Assembly (NCBI RefSeq): GCF_016741935.1
Contig: NZ_JAERRG010000001.1
Location: forward strand, 1,736,001-1,800,000
DNA length: 64,000 nt
Source: Streptomyces endocoffeicus
GTDB taxonomy: Bacteria > Actinomycetota > Actinomycetes > Streptomycetales > Streptomycetaceae
Direction of reading: 5' to 3'
The notes under the pieces are model-generated. The model saw only the letters and a list, made by a program, of their open reading frames with translations, ran no database searches and was not told where the DNA came from. A program made the position numbers and the translations under genes. This document shows positions 7,891 to 17,051 of this stretch, one piece after another. Position 1 is the stretch's first letter; the number at the start of each line of letters is the position of its first letter.

Positions 7891-8922
7891 TTATGCCGAG
7901 CGGTCGAGGATCTCCGGTCGTACGGGGTGGGCGAAGGGGTGGCCGGTGACGTAGTGCTCGATCTCGCCGATGGCGAGGTCGGCCAGGCGGCGCAGCTCAC
8001 CGCTCTTGGATCCGGCGATGTGCGGGGTGATGAGCGCGTTGTCGCAGTCGTAGAGCGGGGAGTCGACGGGCAGCAGCTCCGGCACGGTGACGTCGAGGAC
8101 GGCGCGGATCCGCCCGGCCACCACCTCCTCGGTCAGCGCCTCCTGGTCCACCACCGCCCCGCGCGCGGTGTTGATGAGCGTGGCGCCGTCCGGCATGGCG
8201 GCCAGCAGCTCCCGGCTGACCAGCCCCTGGGTGGCGGGCAGCAGGGGGGTGTGGACGCTGATGACATCGCTGCCGGCGAAGAGTTCCCGCAGGGGCACCT
8301 GGCGCGCCCCGAGTTCCTTCGCCTCCTGAGCGGTGACATACGGGTCGTACAGCAGGAGGTCGAGGTCGTACGGGCGCAGCAGCTCGATCACCAGGCGGCC
8401 GATGGCGGAGGCGCTGAGGATGCCCACCGTCCGGCGGTAGTTGCCCGCGTCCGGATAGCGCTCGTTCCAGTCGATCGTGCGCCGCTCGGCGCGGTAGTCC
8501 CGGGCGATGTCCAGGACGCGCTTGTTGGACAGCAGGATCATGGCGACGGTGTACTCGGCGACGGGCACGGCGTTGGCCGCGGCCGCCGAGGACACCTCGA
8601 TGCCGCGCTCCCAGCAGGCGTCGGTGATGTGGTGGCGCACGGTGCCCGCGGTGTGGACCACGGCGCGCAGCCGGGGCGCGGCGTCGAGCGTGCGGCGGTC
8701 CAGGGGCGGGCAGCCCCAGCCGGTGACCAGCAGTTCGGTGTCGGCGAGGGCGCGGCGGGCGGCCGGGGTGGTGAAGTCGTCGAGGACGAGGCCGGGGTCG
8801 AGGTCGAGGAGGTCGATCAGCCGGTCCAGGCTCGCGGGCCCGAGCACCTGCCGGGCGGACCGCTCGGCCATGGCCAGGACGGCACGGGGGCGACGGCGGG
8901 CGGAGAGGTGGGTTGCGGTCAC
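7891..8922 (-). CDS. D-isomer-specific 2-hydroxyacid dehydrogenase
   Basis: A 343-residue NAD-dependent 2-hydroxyacid dehydrogenase. The Rossmann fingerprint is slightly altered (GILSASAIGRLV in place of GxGxxG). Downstream are NTARGAVVDQEAL, carrying the substrate-binding Arg, and NALITPHIAG, carrying the catalytic His. The acceptor is likely a sugar acid or its 2-keto derivative, given its place in a carbohydrate operon between the transporter and DUF2264 genes. The GTG start overlaps the permease stop by 4 bp (8919-8922), so it is translationally coupled to transport. Confidence 0.85.
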   Translation of the reverse strand: MTATHLSARRRPRAVLAMAERSARQVLGPASLDRLIDLLDLDPGLVLDDFTTPAARRALADTELLVTGWGCPPLDRRTLDAAPRLRAVVHTAGTVRHHITDACWERGIEVSSAAAANAVPVAEYTVAMILLSNKRVLDIARDYRAERRTIDWNERYPDAGNYRRTVGILSASAIGRLVIELLRPYDLDLLLYDPYVTAQEAKELGARQVPLRELFAGSDVISVHTPLLPATQGLVSRELLAAMPDGATLINTARGAVVDQEALTEEVVAGRIRAVLDVTVPELLPVDSPLYDCDNALITPHIAGSKSGELRRLADLAIGEIEHYVTGHPFAHPVRPEILDRSA

Positions 8923-9833
8923 TTGACGCTCCCTGCGGTCAGTCCGGACTTCCAGTAGCGCTGCAACAGGATGAACGCCACGATCAGCGGCACGACGGCG
9001 AGCAGTGAGCCGATGACCACGAGGGGGTAGTACTCGGGCGAGACGGTGGCGGCGCTGTTCCAGGTGTAGAGGCCGAGGCTGAGCGGATACAGATGCTGGT
9101 CGGAGAGCATCACCATCGGAAGGAAGAAGTTGTTCCAGATGGCCGTGAGCTGAAAGAGGAAGACGGTCACGAACCCGGGCCCGAGCATCCGCAGGCTGAC
9201 CCGTACATAGGTCTGCAGCTCGCCCGCGCCGTCGACCCGGGACGCCTCCAGCACCTCGTTGGGCACATAGCCGCTGCTGAGCAGGCGGGCGAGATAGACG
9301 CCGAAGGGGTTGAAGAGGACCGGGATGAAGACCGCCCAGAAGGTGTTGACCATCCCGATCTCGGAGGCCACCAGATAGAGCGGAAGGGCCAGCACGGTCG
9401 GCGGCACCATGACGCCGGTGAGGACGAGCCCGAAGAACTTCTCCTTGTGCCGGAACTCGTACTTGTCGAAGGCGTAGCCCGCGGCGACGCTGATGAGCGA
9501 GCCGACCAGGGCCCCGACGACCGCGTACAGCAGGCTGTTGACGTACCACTCGCCGTAGAGCCCGCCGTCCATGGAGAACAGGTCGGAGAGGTTGCGGCCG
9601 AAGGAGAAGTCGCCGAGCGAGAAGATGTCGCTGCCGAAGAGGGCGTCGGCATTCTTGGTGGACGCCAGCACCAGCCACAGCGCGGGCAGCATGGTGTAGA
9701 GGGCGGCGATCAGGACCACGGCGTTGGCGATGCCGCGGCTGGTCAGCTTGGAGCCGCCGAAGGGCTTGCCGAGCGGCCTGGACGGTCCCCGGGGTGAGGG
9801 GTCCACGGGGGTGGTGGGTGTGGTCGTGGTCAT
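8919..9833 (-). CDS. carbohydrate ABC transporter permease (MalG type)
   Basis: A 304-residue inner-membrane permease of the CUT1 family. Six hydrophobic segments are visible after a Thr/Pro-rich N-terminus. The cytoplasmic EAA loop, EVLEASRVDGAGELQTYVRV, is where the ATPase docks. The ATG at 9833 overlaps the stop of the first permease by one base. No ATPase gene is present in the operon. Streptomyces CUT1 systems commonly share the distant MsiK ATPase, and that is the likely partner here by inference. Confidence 0.9.
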   Translation of the reverse strand: MTTTTPTTPVDPSPRGPSRPLGKPFGGSKLTSRGIANAVVLIAALYTMLPALWLVLASTKNADALFGSDIFSLGDFSFGRNLSDLFSMDGGLYGEWYVNSLLYAVVGALVGSLISVAAGYAFDKYEFRHKEKFFGLVLTGVMVPPTVLALPLYLVASEIGMVNTFWAVFIPVLFNPFGVYLARLLSSGYVPNEVLEASRVDGAGELQTYVRVSLRMLGPGFVTVFLFQLTAIWNNFFLPMVMLSDQHLYPLSLGLYTWNSAATVSPEYYPLVVIGSLLAVVPLIVAFILLQRYWKSGLTAGSVK

Positions 9834-10792
9834 CACGCTCTCCGTTCCCGGCGGCCCGACCAGCGCGTCACGGCGTACGACAGGACGCAGGTGACGATCA
9901 GGAGGATGACGGAGGCCGCGGAGGCGAGTCCGTAGTTGTTGCGGCGGAAGGCCGCGTCGTAGATGTACATGTTCGGGGTGAAGCGGGAGTTGACCATCGG
10001 GGTGGCCTGGTTCATCAGCATGGGCTCGGTGAACAGCTGCAGCGCGCCGATCAGGGAGAACATGCACACCATCACCACGGAGCCCCGGATGATGGGCACC
10101 TTGACCTGGAGCGCGGTGCGGATGCCGCCGGCGCCGTCGATGGTCGCCGCCTCGATCACCTCACGCGGCAGCGCCTGGAGCGCGGCATAGAAGATGATCA
10201 TGTTGTAGCCGAGGCCGCTCCACAGGGCGATGTTGACGATCGACGGGAGCACGGTGTGCAGGCCGAGGAAGTCGACGGTGATGTCGGCCTGCGCGAAGAG
10301 CTTGATCACCGGGCTGAGCCCCGGGGTGTAGAGGTACAGCCAGATGACGGCCGCGATGATGCCGGGGACGGCGTGCGGCAGGTAGAGCAGCATCTGCGAG
10401 GTCCGGCGCAGCCGGATGAGGCCCGAGTCGAGCAGCAGGGCGAGCGCGAGGGCGCTGACGACCACGGTGGGAACGAAGATCACGCAGTAGAGGGCGATGG
10501 TGCCGAACCCGGAGAGGAAGCTGGGGTCCTGCAGCACCGCGAGATAGCTGCGCAGTCCGGTGAAGACGGTCTCCCCGCCGCCGAAGCCGAGGCCGCTGTG
10601 GTCCTCGCCGAAGAAGCTGAGGTAGATGGCGTAGCCGACGGGGACGAGGAACACGGCGATGAGCAGTGCCGTGAAGGGGGTCAGCAGAACGGTGGCGGCG
10701 ATCCGCTGCTGGCGCCGTCCGATTCTGCGGGGCGGGTCGGCGGCGGCCGCCTGTGGCGGCGCCGTCCGTCTTGAGGACGTGACTGTGCTCAC
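9833..10792 (-). CDS. carbohydrate ABC transporter permease (MalF type)
   Basis: A 319-residue permease forming the other half of the CUT1 channel. The first transmembrane segment follows RRQQRIAATVLLTPF, and the EAA loop reads EVIEAATIDGAGGIRTALQV. It overlaps the MalG-type gene by one base and lies 67 bp downstream of the binding-protein gene, so the three transport genes form a standard SBP-MalF-MalG unit. Together they import an unidentified oligosaccharide or sugar derivative. Confidence 0.9.
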   Translation of the reverse strand: MSTVTSSRRTAPPQAAAADPPRRIGRRQQRIAATVLLTPFTALLIAVFLVPVGYAIYLSFFGEDHSGLGFGGGETVFTGLRSYLAVLQDPSFLSGFGTIALYCVIFVPTVVVSALALALLLDSGLIRLRRTSQMLLYLPHAVPGIIAAVIWLYLYTPGLSPVIKLFAQADITVDFLGLHTVLPSIVNIALWSGLGYNMIIFYAALQALPREVIEAATIDGAGGIRTALQVKVPIIRGSVVMVCMFSLIGALQLFTEPMLMNQATPMVNSRFTPNMYIYDAAFRRNNYGLASAASVILLIVTCVLSYAVTRWSGRRERRA

Positions 10793-10859
10793 GGGGTACC
10801 TCGGCTCGGGCGTGGTGAGTGCGGCTTTTGAAGGTGCGGTGTGAGGTGGCGGGGCGGGC

Positions 10860-12209
10860 TCAGTCGGTGGTGACCGACAGGCCGAGGCTCTTCAGGTCGG
10901 GCATGGTTCTGTTCTGGGCTTCCCGCAGGGCCTCCAGGACGGTGCCGCTGCCGACCCCGGCCCGGGCGAGCCCGTCGTCGCCGGAGGTGGTGGTCGACAC
11001 CATCCGCGGCCCCCACTTCCAGCTGGAGGTGATCATCTCGGCCTGCTTCCCGAAGAGGCCGAAGATGTCCTGTCCGGAGAAGTAGCTGGTGTCCATCTCC
11101 TTGCGGGCGACCGGGACCAGGCTGGGCACGGACGGGAAGGCGCTGCTGACACCACTGGCGAGCTTGGCCTTCAGCGCGTCGGGGCTGGTCACCATCCAGG
11201 AGATGAACTCCATGGCCTCCTTGGGGTGTCGGCTGTCCTTGGTGACCATGAAGGTCGAGCCGCCCTGCGTGCTCACCTTGGGCTTCGCCGGGTCCCACTG
11301 CGGCATCGGCGCGATGGCCCATTTGCCCTTGCCATCGGGGGTGGACGCCATCATGGAGCCCGCGGCCCAGGCGCCGGCCAGATAGCCGGACGTCTCACCG
11401 CTGCGCAGATGGGCCCGCCACTGCTGGCTGGAGCCGGGTTCGACGCGCACCAGGTCGTCGTCCATCAGCCGCTGCCAGTAGCCGGCGACCTTGCGGGTGG
11501 GGGCGTCGTCCATGGAGACGCGCCAGGTGTCATTGGAGGTCTGGTACCACTGGGCCCCGGCCTGCCAGGCGTACCCGGCCATGTAGAGGGTGCCGCCGGT
11601 GGTGAAGAGGCTGGCGATACGGGAGCGCGGCTGGGCCTTCTTGAGCTTGCGGGCCGAACTCTCGAACTCCGCCCAGGTCTTGGGGACCGGGATGTGGTTC
11701 TTGGTGAAGATGTCCTTGCGGTACAGGAAGACCATCGGCTCGATGTCCACCGGTACGGCGTAGGTGCGCCCGTCGAAGGTGGTGAGGTCCAGCGCCTGCG
11801 GCAGGATCTTGCGGCGTACCGAGTCGGGCAGCAGCTTGGTGATGTCCCGGGGCACGCCGTCGATGGTGAAGCTGGGCAGCTGGGGGTATTCGATGGTGGC
11901 GACATCGGGGGCGTTGTCCGCGCGGGCGGCGTTGCTGAGCTTGGCCCAGCCGCCCTGCTCGCCGGAGGGGACCTGCTGGAAGTTCACCTTGATGTCGGTG
12001 TGGGTGCGGTTGAACTCGTCGACGACCTCCTGGCTGCCGCGCAGCGCCGACCAGAAGGTGAGGCGCACGGGACCGTCACCGACGGTGTCGGACCCGCGGC
12101 TTGTGGAGCAGCCCGCCAGGACGAGGACGAGCAGCGTGAGCAGTGCGGTGGTACCCGCCGTAGCCCGGTGTCCGGGCATCGGGCGTCCTGGGCGTCTGTG
12201 GCCAGGCAT
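10860..12209 (-). CDS. ABC transporter sugar-binding lipoprotein
   Basis: A 449-residue family-1 extracellular solute-binding protein. The leader ends in VLVLAGC, so the mature lipoprotein starts at Cys34. The mature part shows family hallmarks: VRLTFWSALRGSQEVVDEF near the start, and TQGGSTFMVTKDSRHPKEAMEFISWM in the hinge region. A GGGGAGGG site five bases before the ATG supports the start at 12209. It captures the substrate for the two downstream permeases. Between it and the regulator gene lies a 101-bp promoter region. Confidence 0.9.
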   Translation of the reverse strand: MPGHRRPGRPMPGHRATAGTTALLTLLVLVLAGCSTSRGSDTVGDGPVRLTFWSALRGSQEVVDEFNRTHTDIKVNFQQVPSGEQGGWAKLSNAARADNAPDVATIEYPQLPSFTIDGVPRDITKLLPDSVRRKILPQALDLTTFDGRTYAVPVDIEPMVFLYRKDIFTKNHIPVPKTWAEFESSARKLKKAQPRSRIASLFTTGGTLYMAGYAWQAGAQWYQTSNDTWRVSMDDAPTRKVAGYWQRLMDDDLVRVEPGSSQQWRAHLRSGETSGYLAGAWAAGSMMASTPDGKGKWAIAPMPQWDPAKPKVSTQGGSTFMVTKDSRHPKEAMEFISWMVTSPDALKAKLASGVSSAFPSVPSLVPVARKEMDTSYFSGQDIFGLFGKQAEMITSSWKWGPRMVSTTTSGDDGLARAGVGSGTVLEALREAQNRTMPDLKSLGLSVTTD

Positions 12210-12310
12210 GGACCCTCCCCTGATTCAACGGTGGAGTCAGAGGGAATCCTGATCGCTTGACTGAAAAGCCGTCAATACATCGAACAGAAGAAACTAAAGC
12301 GGTCAAACGC
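12210..12310 (-). promoter_or_regulatory. promoter region of the carbohydrate operon with a candidate operator
   Basis: On the minus strand a TTGACC -35-like element lies near 12305-12300. The plus strand at 12280-12299 contains TCGAAC-AGAAGA-AACTAAAG. A similar block (TCGA, then GGAAGA, then AAAG) lies on the minus strand at 13435-13418, in front of the regulator gene. The shared motif is a candidate binding site for the operon regulator. Confidence 0.4.
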
Positions 12311-13402
12311 TCAGTGGAGCGGGGCGGTGGAATCCCGGACCACCAGGTCCGGCAGCAGCTCCAGATGGCGGGCGGCACCGGCCCACCGCCCGGCCCGGGT
12401 CCGCTCCAGCTGCCGGGTCAGCAGCTCCAGCGCCGCCTGCCCCACCTCCCCCTTGGGCGGGGCCACCGCCGTCAGCGCGATCTGCCCCATGTCGGCGACC
12501 ACATCGTTGTAGGCCACCACCGAGCAGTCGCCCGGCACCTCGACACCCGCCTCGCACAGCCGCTGGACCAGCACCAGCGCGTCCATGTCGCCATGGATCA
12601 GCGCGGCGGTGGCCCCGGCCCGGCGCACCGCGCCGACCAGGTCGGCCTCCCGCTCGTCGCGCGGACGGGGATCGGGCCCCGCGGTGCGCGAGCTGAGCAT
12701 CACCGGGCACCCCTCACTGATGCCGCGGGCCGCGGTCTGCGCGGCGAACTCCGACCGGATCACCCGCGCGGTGGGGCTGTCGTCGCGCGCCGCCAGCACG
12801 ATCCGCCGGTGCCCCAGCGAGATCAGGTGCTCCAGCGCCAGATGCACCCCGTAGGCGTGGTCCGAGCGCACACAGTCCAGCCCGTAGATCGCGCTGCCCC
12901 GGTGGGGCCGGCGCTCCACCAGCACCACGGGGACCTCCAGGGCGGCGAGCCAGGCGTGGTCCGCCCGCGCCCCCGCCTCGGTGCGCCAGCGCGGTGCGAG
13001 CAGCAGCCCCCGCGCCCCCGCGTCCAGCGCCTGGCGGACCGCGCGCTCGGTGCCGCGCTCGTCCGCGGCGATGTGCAGCGCGAGCCGCAGCCCGGTCTTC
13101 TCGGCGGCCCCCCGCGCCGCCTGGACGACCTCGGTGAGATACGTGTTGCCCACCGGGACCACCATGCCGATGGTGTCGCCGGTGGCGGTGGACTCCGTGG
13201 GCATCGGCCGCAGCGAGCGCGCCACCCCGTGGCCGCGGCGCAGCTCCCCGCGCTGGGCCAGCTCCTCCACGTCCCGCCGTACGGTGACGACGGACACCGC
13301 CAGCTCATCCGCGAGATCGGTGATCCGGGCGCTGCCCCGGGCCTCCACGAGGGCCGCGATCCGTGCCTGCCGCTTCTGCGCCGGCTCCCGCATGTTCCCC
13401 AC
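12311..13402 (-). CDS. DeoR-type HTH regulator with a LacI-type sugar-sensing domain
   Basis: A 363-residue regulator. Residues 8-60 form a DeoR-type winged helix (KRQARIAALVEARGSARITD, then VSVVTVRRDVEEL). Residues of about 75-345 form a periplasmic-binding-protein-like sensor (TIGMVVPVGNTYLTEVVQAAR, HRRIVLAARDDS, VVAYNDVVADMGQIALTAV) as in LacI/GalR proteins. It lies directly upstream of, and in line with, the transporter operon, so it is the probable substrate-responsive repressor. The fusion of a DeoR HTH with a LacI-type sensor recurs in actinomycete sugar operons. ATG at 13402 is the first in-frame ATG; ATG at 13393 is an alternative. Confidence 0.85.
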   Translation of the reverse strand: MGNMREPAQKRQARIAALVEARGSARITDLADELAVSVVTVRRDVEELAQRGELRRGHGVARSLRPMPTESTATGDTIGMVVPVGNTYLTEVVQAARGAAEKTGLRLALHIAADERGTERAVRQALDAGARGLLLAPRWRTEAGARADHAWLAALEVPVVLVERRPHRGSAIYGLDCVRSDHAYGVHLALEHLISLGHRRIVLAARDDSPTARVIRSEFAAQTAARGISEGCPVMLSSRTAGPDPRPRDEREADLVGAVRRAGATAALIHGDMDALVLVQRLCEAGVEVPGDCSVVAYNDVVADMGQIALTAVAPPKGEVGQAALELLTRQLERTRAGRWAGAARHLELLPDLVVRDSTAPLH

Positions 13403-13493
13403 CTCCGACGCGATCGACTTTCGTCTTCCTATCGAAACACCGCCATAGTAGCGATCATTCGATCAGAAAGCAGTCGGCGGATGGCCGGGACAG
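13403..13493 (-). promoter_or_regulatory. upstream region of the DeoR/LacI-type regulator
   Basis: This AT-richer stretch holds CTTTCGTCTTCCTATCGA (13418-13435), matching the motif in front of the transporter operon, and a second TCGATC-type site around 13457-13465. The regulator probably controls itself from here. The downstream end borders the convergent stop of the ECF sigma gene. Confidence 0.35.
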
Positions 13494-14045
13494 TCAGCAG
13501 TCGGTGATCCCCCGCTCCCGCAGGGCCGACCGCAGCGCCCGAGTCGCGTAGTACGTCCGGGACTTGACGGTTCCGGTAGGCACCCCGAGCGCCCGGGCCG
13601 CCTGGCTCACACTGCGGTCCAGATAGTGCAGATGCAGCAGCACCTCCCGCTGCGGGGGCGCCAGGTCCGCCAGGGCGTCCCACACCACCCGGGCGGTGAG
13701 CGTCTGATCGACCGCGTCCGGCGCGGCCAGCATCGCCATATCCGCCTCACCGGCCATCTCCAGCCGCGGCTCCATCTGGTCGTGGTGGGCGTCGCCGGCC
13801 AGATCGCCGACCAGATCGCTCACCACCGTGAACAGCCGGTGGCGGGCGGTGGCATCCATGGGGCCGACGTCCATCGGCCGCTGCCAGGCCCGGATCGCCA
13901 CCTCCTGCACGATGTCCTGGGCCCGGTGCCAGTCCCCGCCCAGTAATCGGGCCGCCAGCCGGAGCAGCGCCGAGCCGTGGCGCCGGTACAGCGTCTTCAA
14001 GAAAGTGTCGGCGTCGGTCATGACGGCCGCCGCGTTGATGTCCAT
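13494..14045 (-). CDS. ECF-type RNA polymerase sigma factor
   Basis: A 183-residue sigma factor with only regions 2 and 4. Region 2 contains LYRRHGSALLRLAARLLGGDWHRAQDIVQEVAIRAW. Region 4 contains LAPPQREVLLHLHYLDRSVSQAARALGVPTGTVKSR, the typical DNA-binding helix-turn-helix. The start at 14045 (MDINAAAV) is preferred over longer frames because GGGGGGA lies about eight bases upstream. No anti-sigma gene is adjacent. It diverges from the AfsR-type regulator gene across 141 bp, so the two may be co-controlled. Confidence 0.88.
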   Translation of the reverse strand: MDINAAAVMTDADTFLKTLYRRHGSALLRLAARLLGGDWHRAQDIVQEVAIRAWQRPMDVGPMDATARHRLFTVVSDLVGDLAGDAHHDQMEPRLEMAGEADMAMLAAPDAVDQTLTARVVWDALADLAPPQREVLLHLHYLDRSVSQAARALGVPTGTVKSRTYYATRALRSALRERGITDC

Positions 14046-14186
14046 CGTCCCGTTCCCCCCGAGGCGAATGTGTCGATGGCGGGAGCGTAAAAGAAGGGGG
14101 ACGCCGATTGAGTGACGAAAGTCTGACGTCACACCACGGCCGGAAGAGCACGGTGCCCGAAACGGGCTCGACTAAGATCCCCAGTT
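14046..14186. promoter_or_regulatory. divergent promoter region, ECF sigma / AfsR-type regulator
   Basis: On the plus strand TAAGAT (14173-14178) ends eight bases before the GTG start at 14187 and there is no Shine-Dalgarno sequence, so the AfsR-type mRNA is probably leaderless. No clear -35 is seen. TGACGTCA at 14124-14131 is an eight-base palindrome and a possible regulator site. Confidence 0.45.
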
Positions 14187-17051
14187 GTGCGATTTACGGT
14201 GTTAGGCCCGGTCAGGGCGTGGCGCGAGGGCGCCGAACTGGAGCTGGGCCCGCCCAAACAGCGAGCGCTGCTGGCGCTGTTGCTGGTGCGGGCGGGACAG
14301 CCGGTGGCGCTCAGCGAGATCGTCGACGTCCTCTGGGCACAGGATCCGCCGAGCACCGCGGTGAATGTGGTGCACCGCCATGTGGGTTCGGTGCGCCGGT
14401 TGCTGGAACCGGGCCTGGCGGCGCGGGCGGAGGGCAGCCGGCTGGTGCGCAGCTCCGGCGGCTACCGGCTGAACGCCGACCCGGACGCGCTGGATCTGCT
14501 GCGCTTCCGGCGCCTGAGCGAATCGGCCCGGCGCACCGCCGCCGAGGGCGAGCCGGAGCGGGGGGCGGAGCTCTTCGCCCAGGCGCTCGCCCTGTGGCAG
14601 GGGCCGACCGCCACCGGGGTCCCCTCCGACATCCAGACCCATCCCGTCTTCTCCGGTGTCGACCGTGAACTTCTGGCCATCGCCAAGGAGGCCGCCACCA
14701 CGGCGCTGGCCTCCGAGGTGCCGGAGCAACTGCCCACCGTGCTCCAGCAGTTCGCCGCCCACCACGCGCTGGACGAGACCCTCCAGGCCCAGCTGATCCG
14801 GGTGCTCGCCACCACCGGACGGCGGGCCGAGGCGCTGGAGGTCTTCGCCACGGCGCGGAACCGGCTGGCGGACCAGCTCGGTGTGGCGCCCGGCCCGGAG
14901 TTGCGCGCCGCCCACCGCGAGGTGGTGCCCCGGTCGACCCCGGCCCCCGCCGAGCCGGTCCAGCCCACCCCTCCGGCGACGCCGCCCGCCCCGGCGGTCC
15001 GCCCGGCGCAACTCCCGCCCGATCTGCCCGCGTTCAGCGGTCGCCACAACGAACTCGCCGGTATCCACGCCCTGCTGCCCGAGGGCGCCGGGGTCGCCTC
15101 ACCGGCCCCGCTGGTGATCAGCGCGATCGACGGGATGGCCGGGATCGGCAAGACCGCGCTGGCCGTGCACTGGGCGCACCGGATCGCCCACCGTTTCCCG
15201 GACGGACAGCTCTACGCCAATCTGCGCGGCTTCGATCCGACCGGTTCGATGATGTCGCCGAACGACGCGCTGCGCGGATTCCTCCATGCACTGGGGATCC
15301 CGCCGAGCCGGGTGCCCACGGGTCTGGACGCCAAGACCGCGCTGTACCGCAGTCTGCTGGCGGGGCGGCGGATGCTGGTCCTGCTGGACAATGTGGTGGA
15401 CTCCCAGCACGTACGGCCGCTGCTGCCCGGCTCCCCCGGCTGTCTGACCATCGTCACCAGCCGCAATCAGCTGCACGGGCTGATAGCGAGCGAGGGGGCC
15501 CGTCCTCTTACTCTGGGGCCGCTGTCCCCGGCCGAGTCCCATGAGGCACTCGTCCGGCGGCTGGGCACGGACCGGGTCGCCGCGGAACCGCAGGCGGTGG
15601 CGACCATCATCCGGCTGTGCGGGCGGCTGCCGCTCGCGCTGGCGGTGGTGGCCGCCCGCGCCGCGACCCGTCCCTCCTTTCCCCTTTCTTCTGTCGCCGC
15701 GGAGTTGCGCGAGAGCCAGGGCAACCTCGACGCGTTCGCGGGCGCCGATCCGAGCACCGACGCGCGGAGCGTCTTCTCCTGGTCCTACCGGGCGCTGGAG
15801 CCGGAGGCCGCCCGGCTGTTCCGGCTGCTGGCCCTGCATCCCGGGCCCGAGGTCTCCACCGCGGCGGCCGCGAGCCTGGCCGGGCTGCCGCTCCGGGTCA
15901 CCCGGGCCCTGCTGGCCGCGCTCACCCGCGCCCATCTGCTGGTGGAGCACGACCCGGGCCGCTACACCTTCCACGATCTGCTGCGGGCCTACGCCATGGA
16001 GCTGGTCCAGGACCATGAGGCGGAGGAGATCCGCCAGGACGCCCGGCACCGGATGTTCGACCACTATCTGCACACCGCGCGCACCGCCGCCACCCGGCTC
16101 GCCCCGCACCGGACCGAACCGCTGCCCGTGTCCCCGGCCCGGCCCGACGCGGCGCCCGAGCACCTCGGCGGCCAGGAGCGCGCCGAGGCATGGCTGTCGG
16201 CCGAGCGCCGCGTACTGCTGTCGGTCGTCGAGCACGCGCGCGACCACGGATTCCCGACCCACGCCTGGCAGTTGGCCGTGACGCTGGAGCTCTTCCTGGA
16301 CCGGCGCGGCCACTGGCAGGAGCAGACCGCCATCCAGCGCACCGCGCTGGGGGCGGCCCGCGCCCTGTCCGATCGGCTCGGCCAGGCGCACAGCCACCGC
16401 ACCCTGGGCTTCGCCGAGGGACGGCTGGGCCGGTACGAGGAGGCATACGGCCAGCTGGAGCGGGCGCTTGAGCTGTTCACGGAGCTCGGCGAGCGGGCCG
16501 GGCAGGCCCGCACCCTGCGCGCCCTGGCCTTCCTGGCCAACTGTCAGGGCCGCTGCCGGGAGGCGCTGGACCACTACCGGCCGGCGCTCGGCCACTATGT
16601 CGCCCTGGACCACATCAGCGGACAGGCCAGCGTGCTCAACGAGATCGGCTGGACCCATATCCTGCTCGATGAGTACGAACACGCCCTGGCCCGCTGCCGG
16701 GAGGCCGTCGAACTGCACCGGCGGATCGGCGACGCGTCCGGCGAGGCCGCCGCGCTGGACAGCCTGGGGTACGCGTACCACCATCTCGGACGGTATGAGC
16801 ACGCCCTCACGTCCTACGGCCGGGCGATTCTCCTCTACCGCGAGATCAGCGACCGGTATCTGGAGGCCGACACCCTGCACCACCAGGGGGACACCCGGTT
16901 GGCCCAGGGCGATGTGGCCACCGCGCTCACGGACTGGCGGCGGGCCCTGGAAATTCTCCAGGAGCTGAACCACCCCGATGCCCGGGTCCTCGACGGCAAA
17001 CTGGGGCAGTACCGGCAGTCACCGCATCCGGCCTCGGCTCTGAGCGGCTGA
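14187..17051 (+). CDS. AfsR/SARP-family transcriptional regulator with NB-ARC and TPR domains
   Basis: A 954-residue AfsR-type activator. The N-terminal OmpR-like winged helix (residues 1-95) is followed by the bacterial transcriptional activation domain (about 100-245) and a Pro-rich linker. Then comes an NB-ARC/STAND ATPase with Walker A GMAGIGKTALAV near residue 316 and MLVLLDN as Walker B, and C-terminal tetratricopeptide repeats (about 690-945). Such proteins activate specialised metabolism after phosphorylation or ATP binding. Codon 6 is TTA (14202-14204), so translation should depend on the bldA tRNA. A TAAGAT box just before the GTG suggests a leaderless mRNA. No biosynthetic cluster is adjacent, so the targets are probably elsewhere. 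Confidence 0.9.
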   Translation: MRFTVLGPVRAWREGAELELGPPKQRALLALLLVRAGQPVALSEIVDVLWAQDPPSTAVNVVHRHVGSVRRLLEPGLAARAEGSRLVRSSGGYRLNADPDALDLLRFRRLSESARRTAAEGEPERGAELFAQALALWQGPTATGVPSDIQTHPVFSGVDRELLAIAKEAATTALASEVPEQLPTVLQQFAAHHALDETLQAQLIRVLATTGRRAEALEVFATARNRLADQLGVAPGPELRAAHREVVPRSTPAPAEPVQPTPPATPPAPAVRPAQLPPDLPAFSGRHNELAGIHALLPEGAGVASPAPLVISAIDGMAGIGKTALAVHWAHRIAHRFPDGQLYANLRGFDPTGSMMSPNDALRGFLHALGIPPSRVPTGLDAKTALYRSLLAGRRMLVLLDNVVDSQHVRPLLPGSPGCLTIVTSRNQLHGLIASEGARPLTLGPLSPAESHEALVRRLGTDRVAAEPQAVATIIRLCGRLPLALAVVAARAATRPSFPLSSVAAELRESQGNLDAFAGADPSTDARSVFSWSYRALEPEAARLFRLLALHPGPEVSTAAAASLAGLPLRVTRALLAALTRAHLLVEHDPGRYTFHDLLRAYAMELVQDHEAEEIRQDARHRMFDHYLHTARTAATRLAPHRTEPLPVSPARPDAAPEHLGGQERAEAWLSAERRVLLSVVEHARDHGFPTHAWQLAVTLELFLDRRGHWQEQTAIQRTALGAARALSDRLGQAHSHRTLGFAEGRLGRYEEAYGQLERALELFTELGERAGQARTLRALAFLANCQGRCREALDHYRPALGHYVALDHISGQASVLNEIGWTHILLDEYEHALARCREAVELHRRIGDASGEAAALDSLGYAYHHLGRYEHALTSYGRAILLYREISDRYLEADTLHHQGDTRLAQGDVATALTDWRRALEILQELNHPDARVLDGKLGQYRQSPHPASALSG

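Noticed and set aside
5611..8958. Plus-strand open frame of about 1,100 codons opposite the DUF2264 and dehydrogenase genes
   Set aside because: Shadow of the minus-strand operon; composition is Gly/Arg/Val-rich without motifs.
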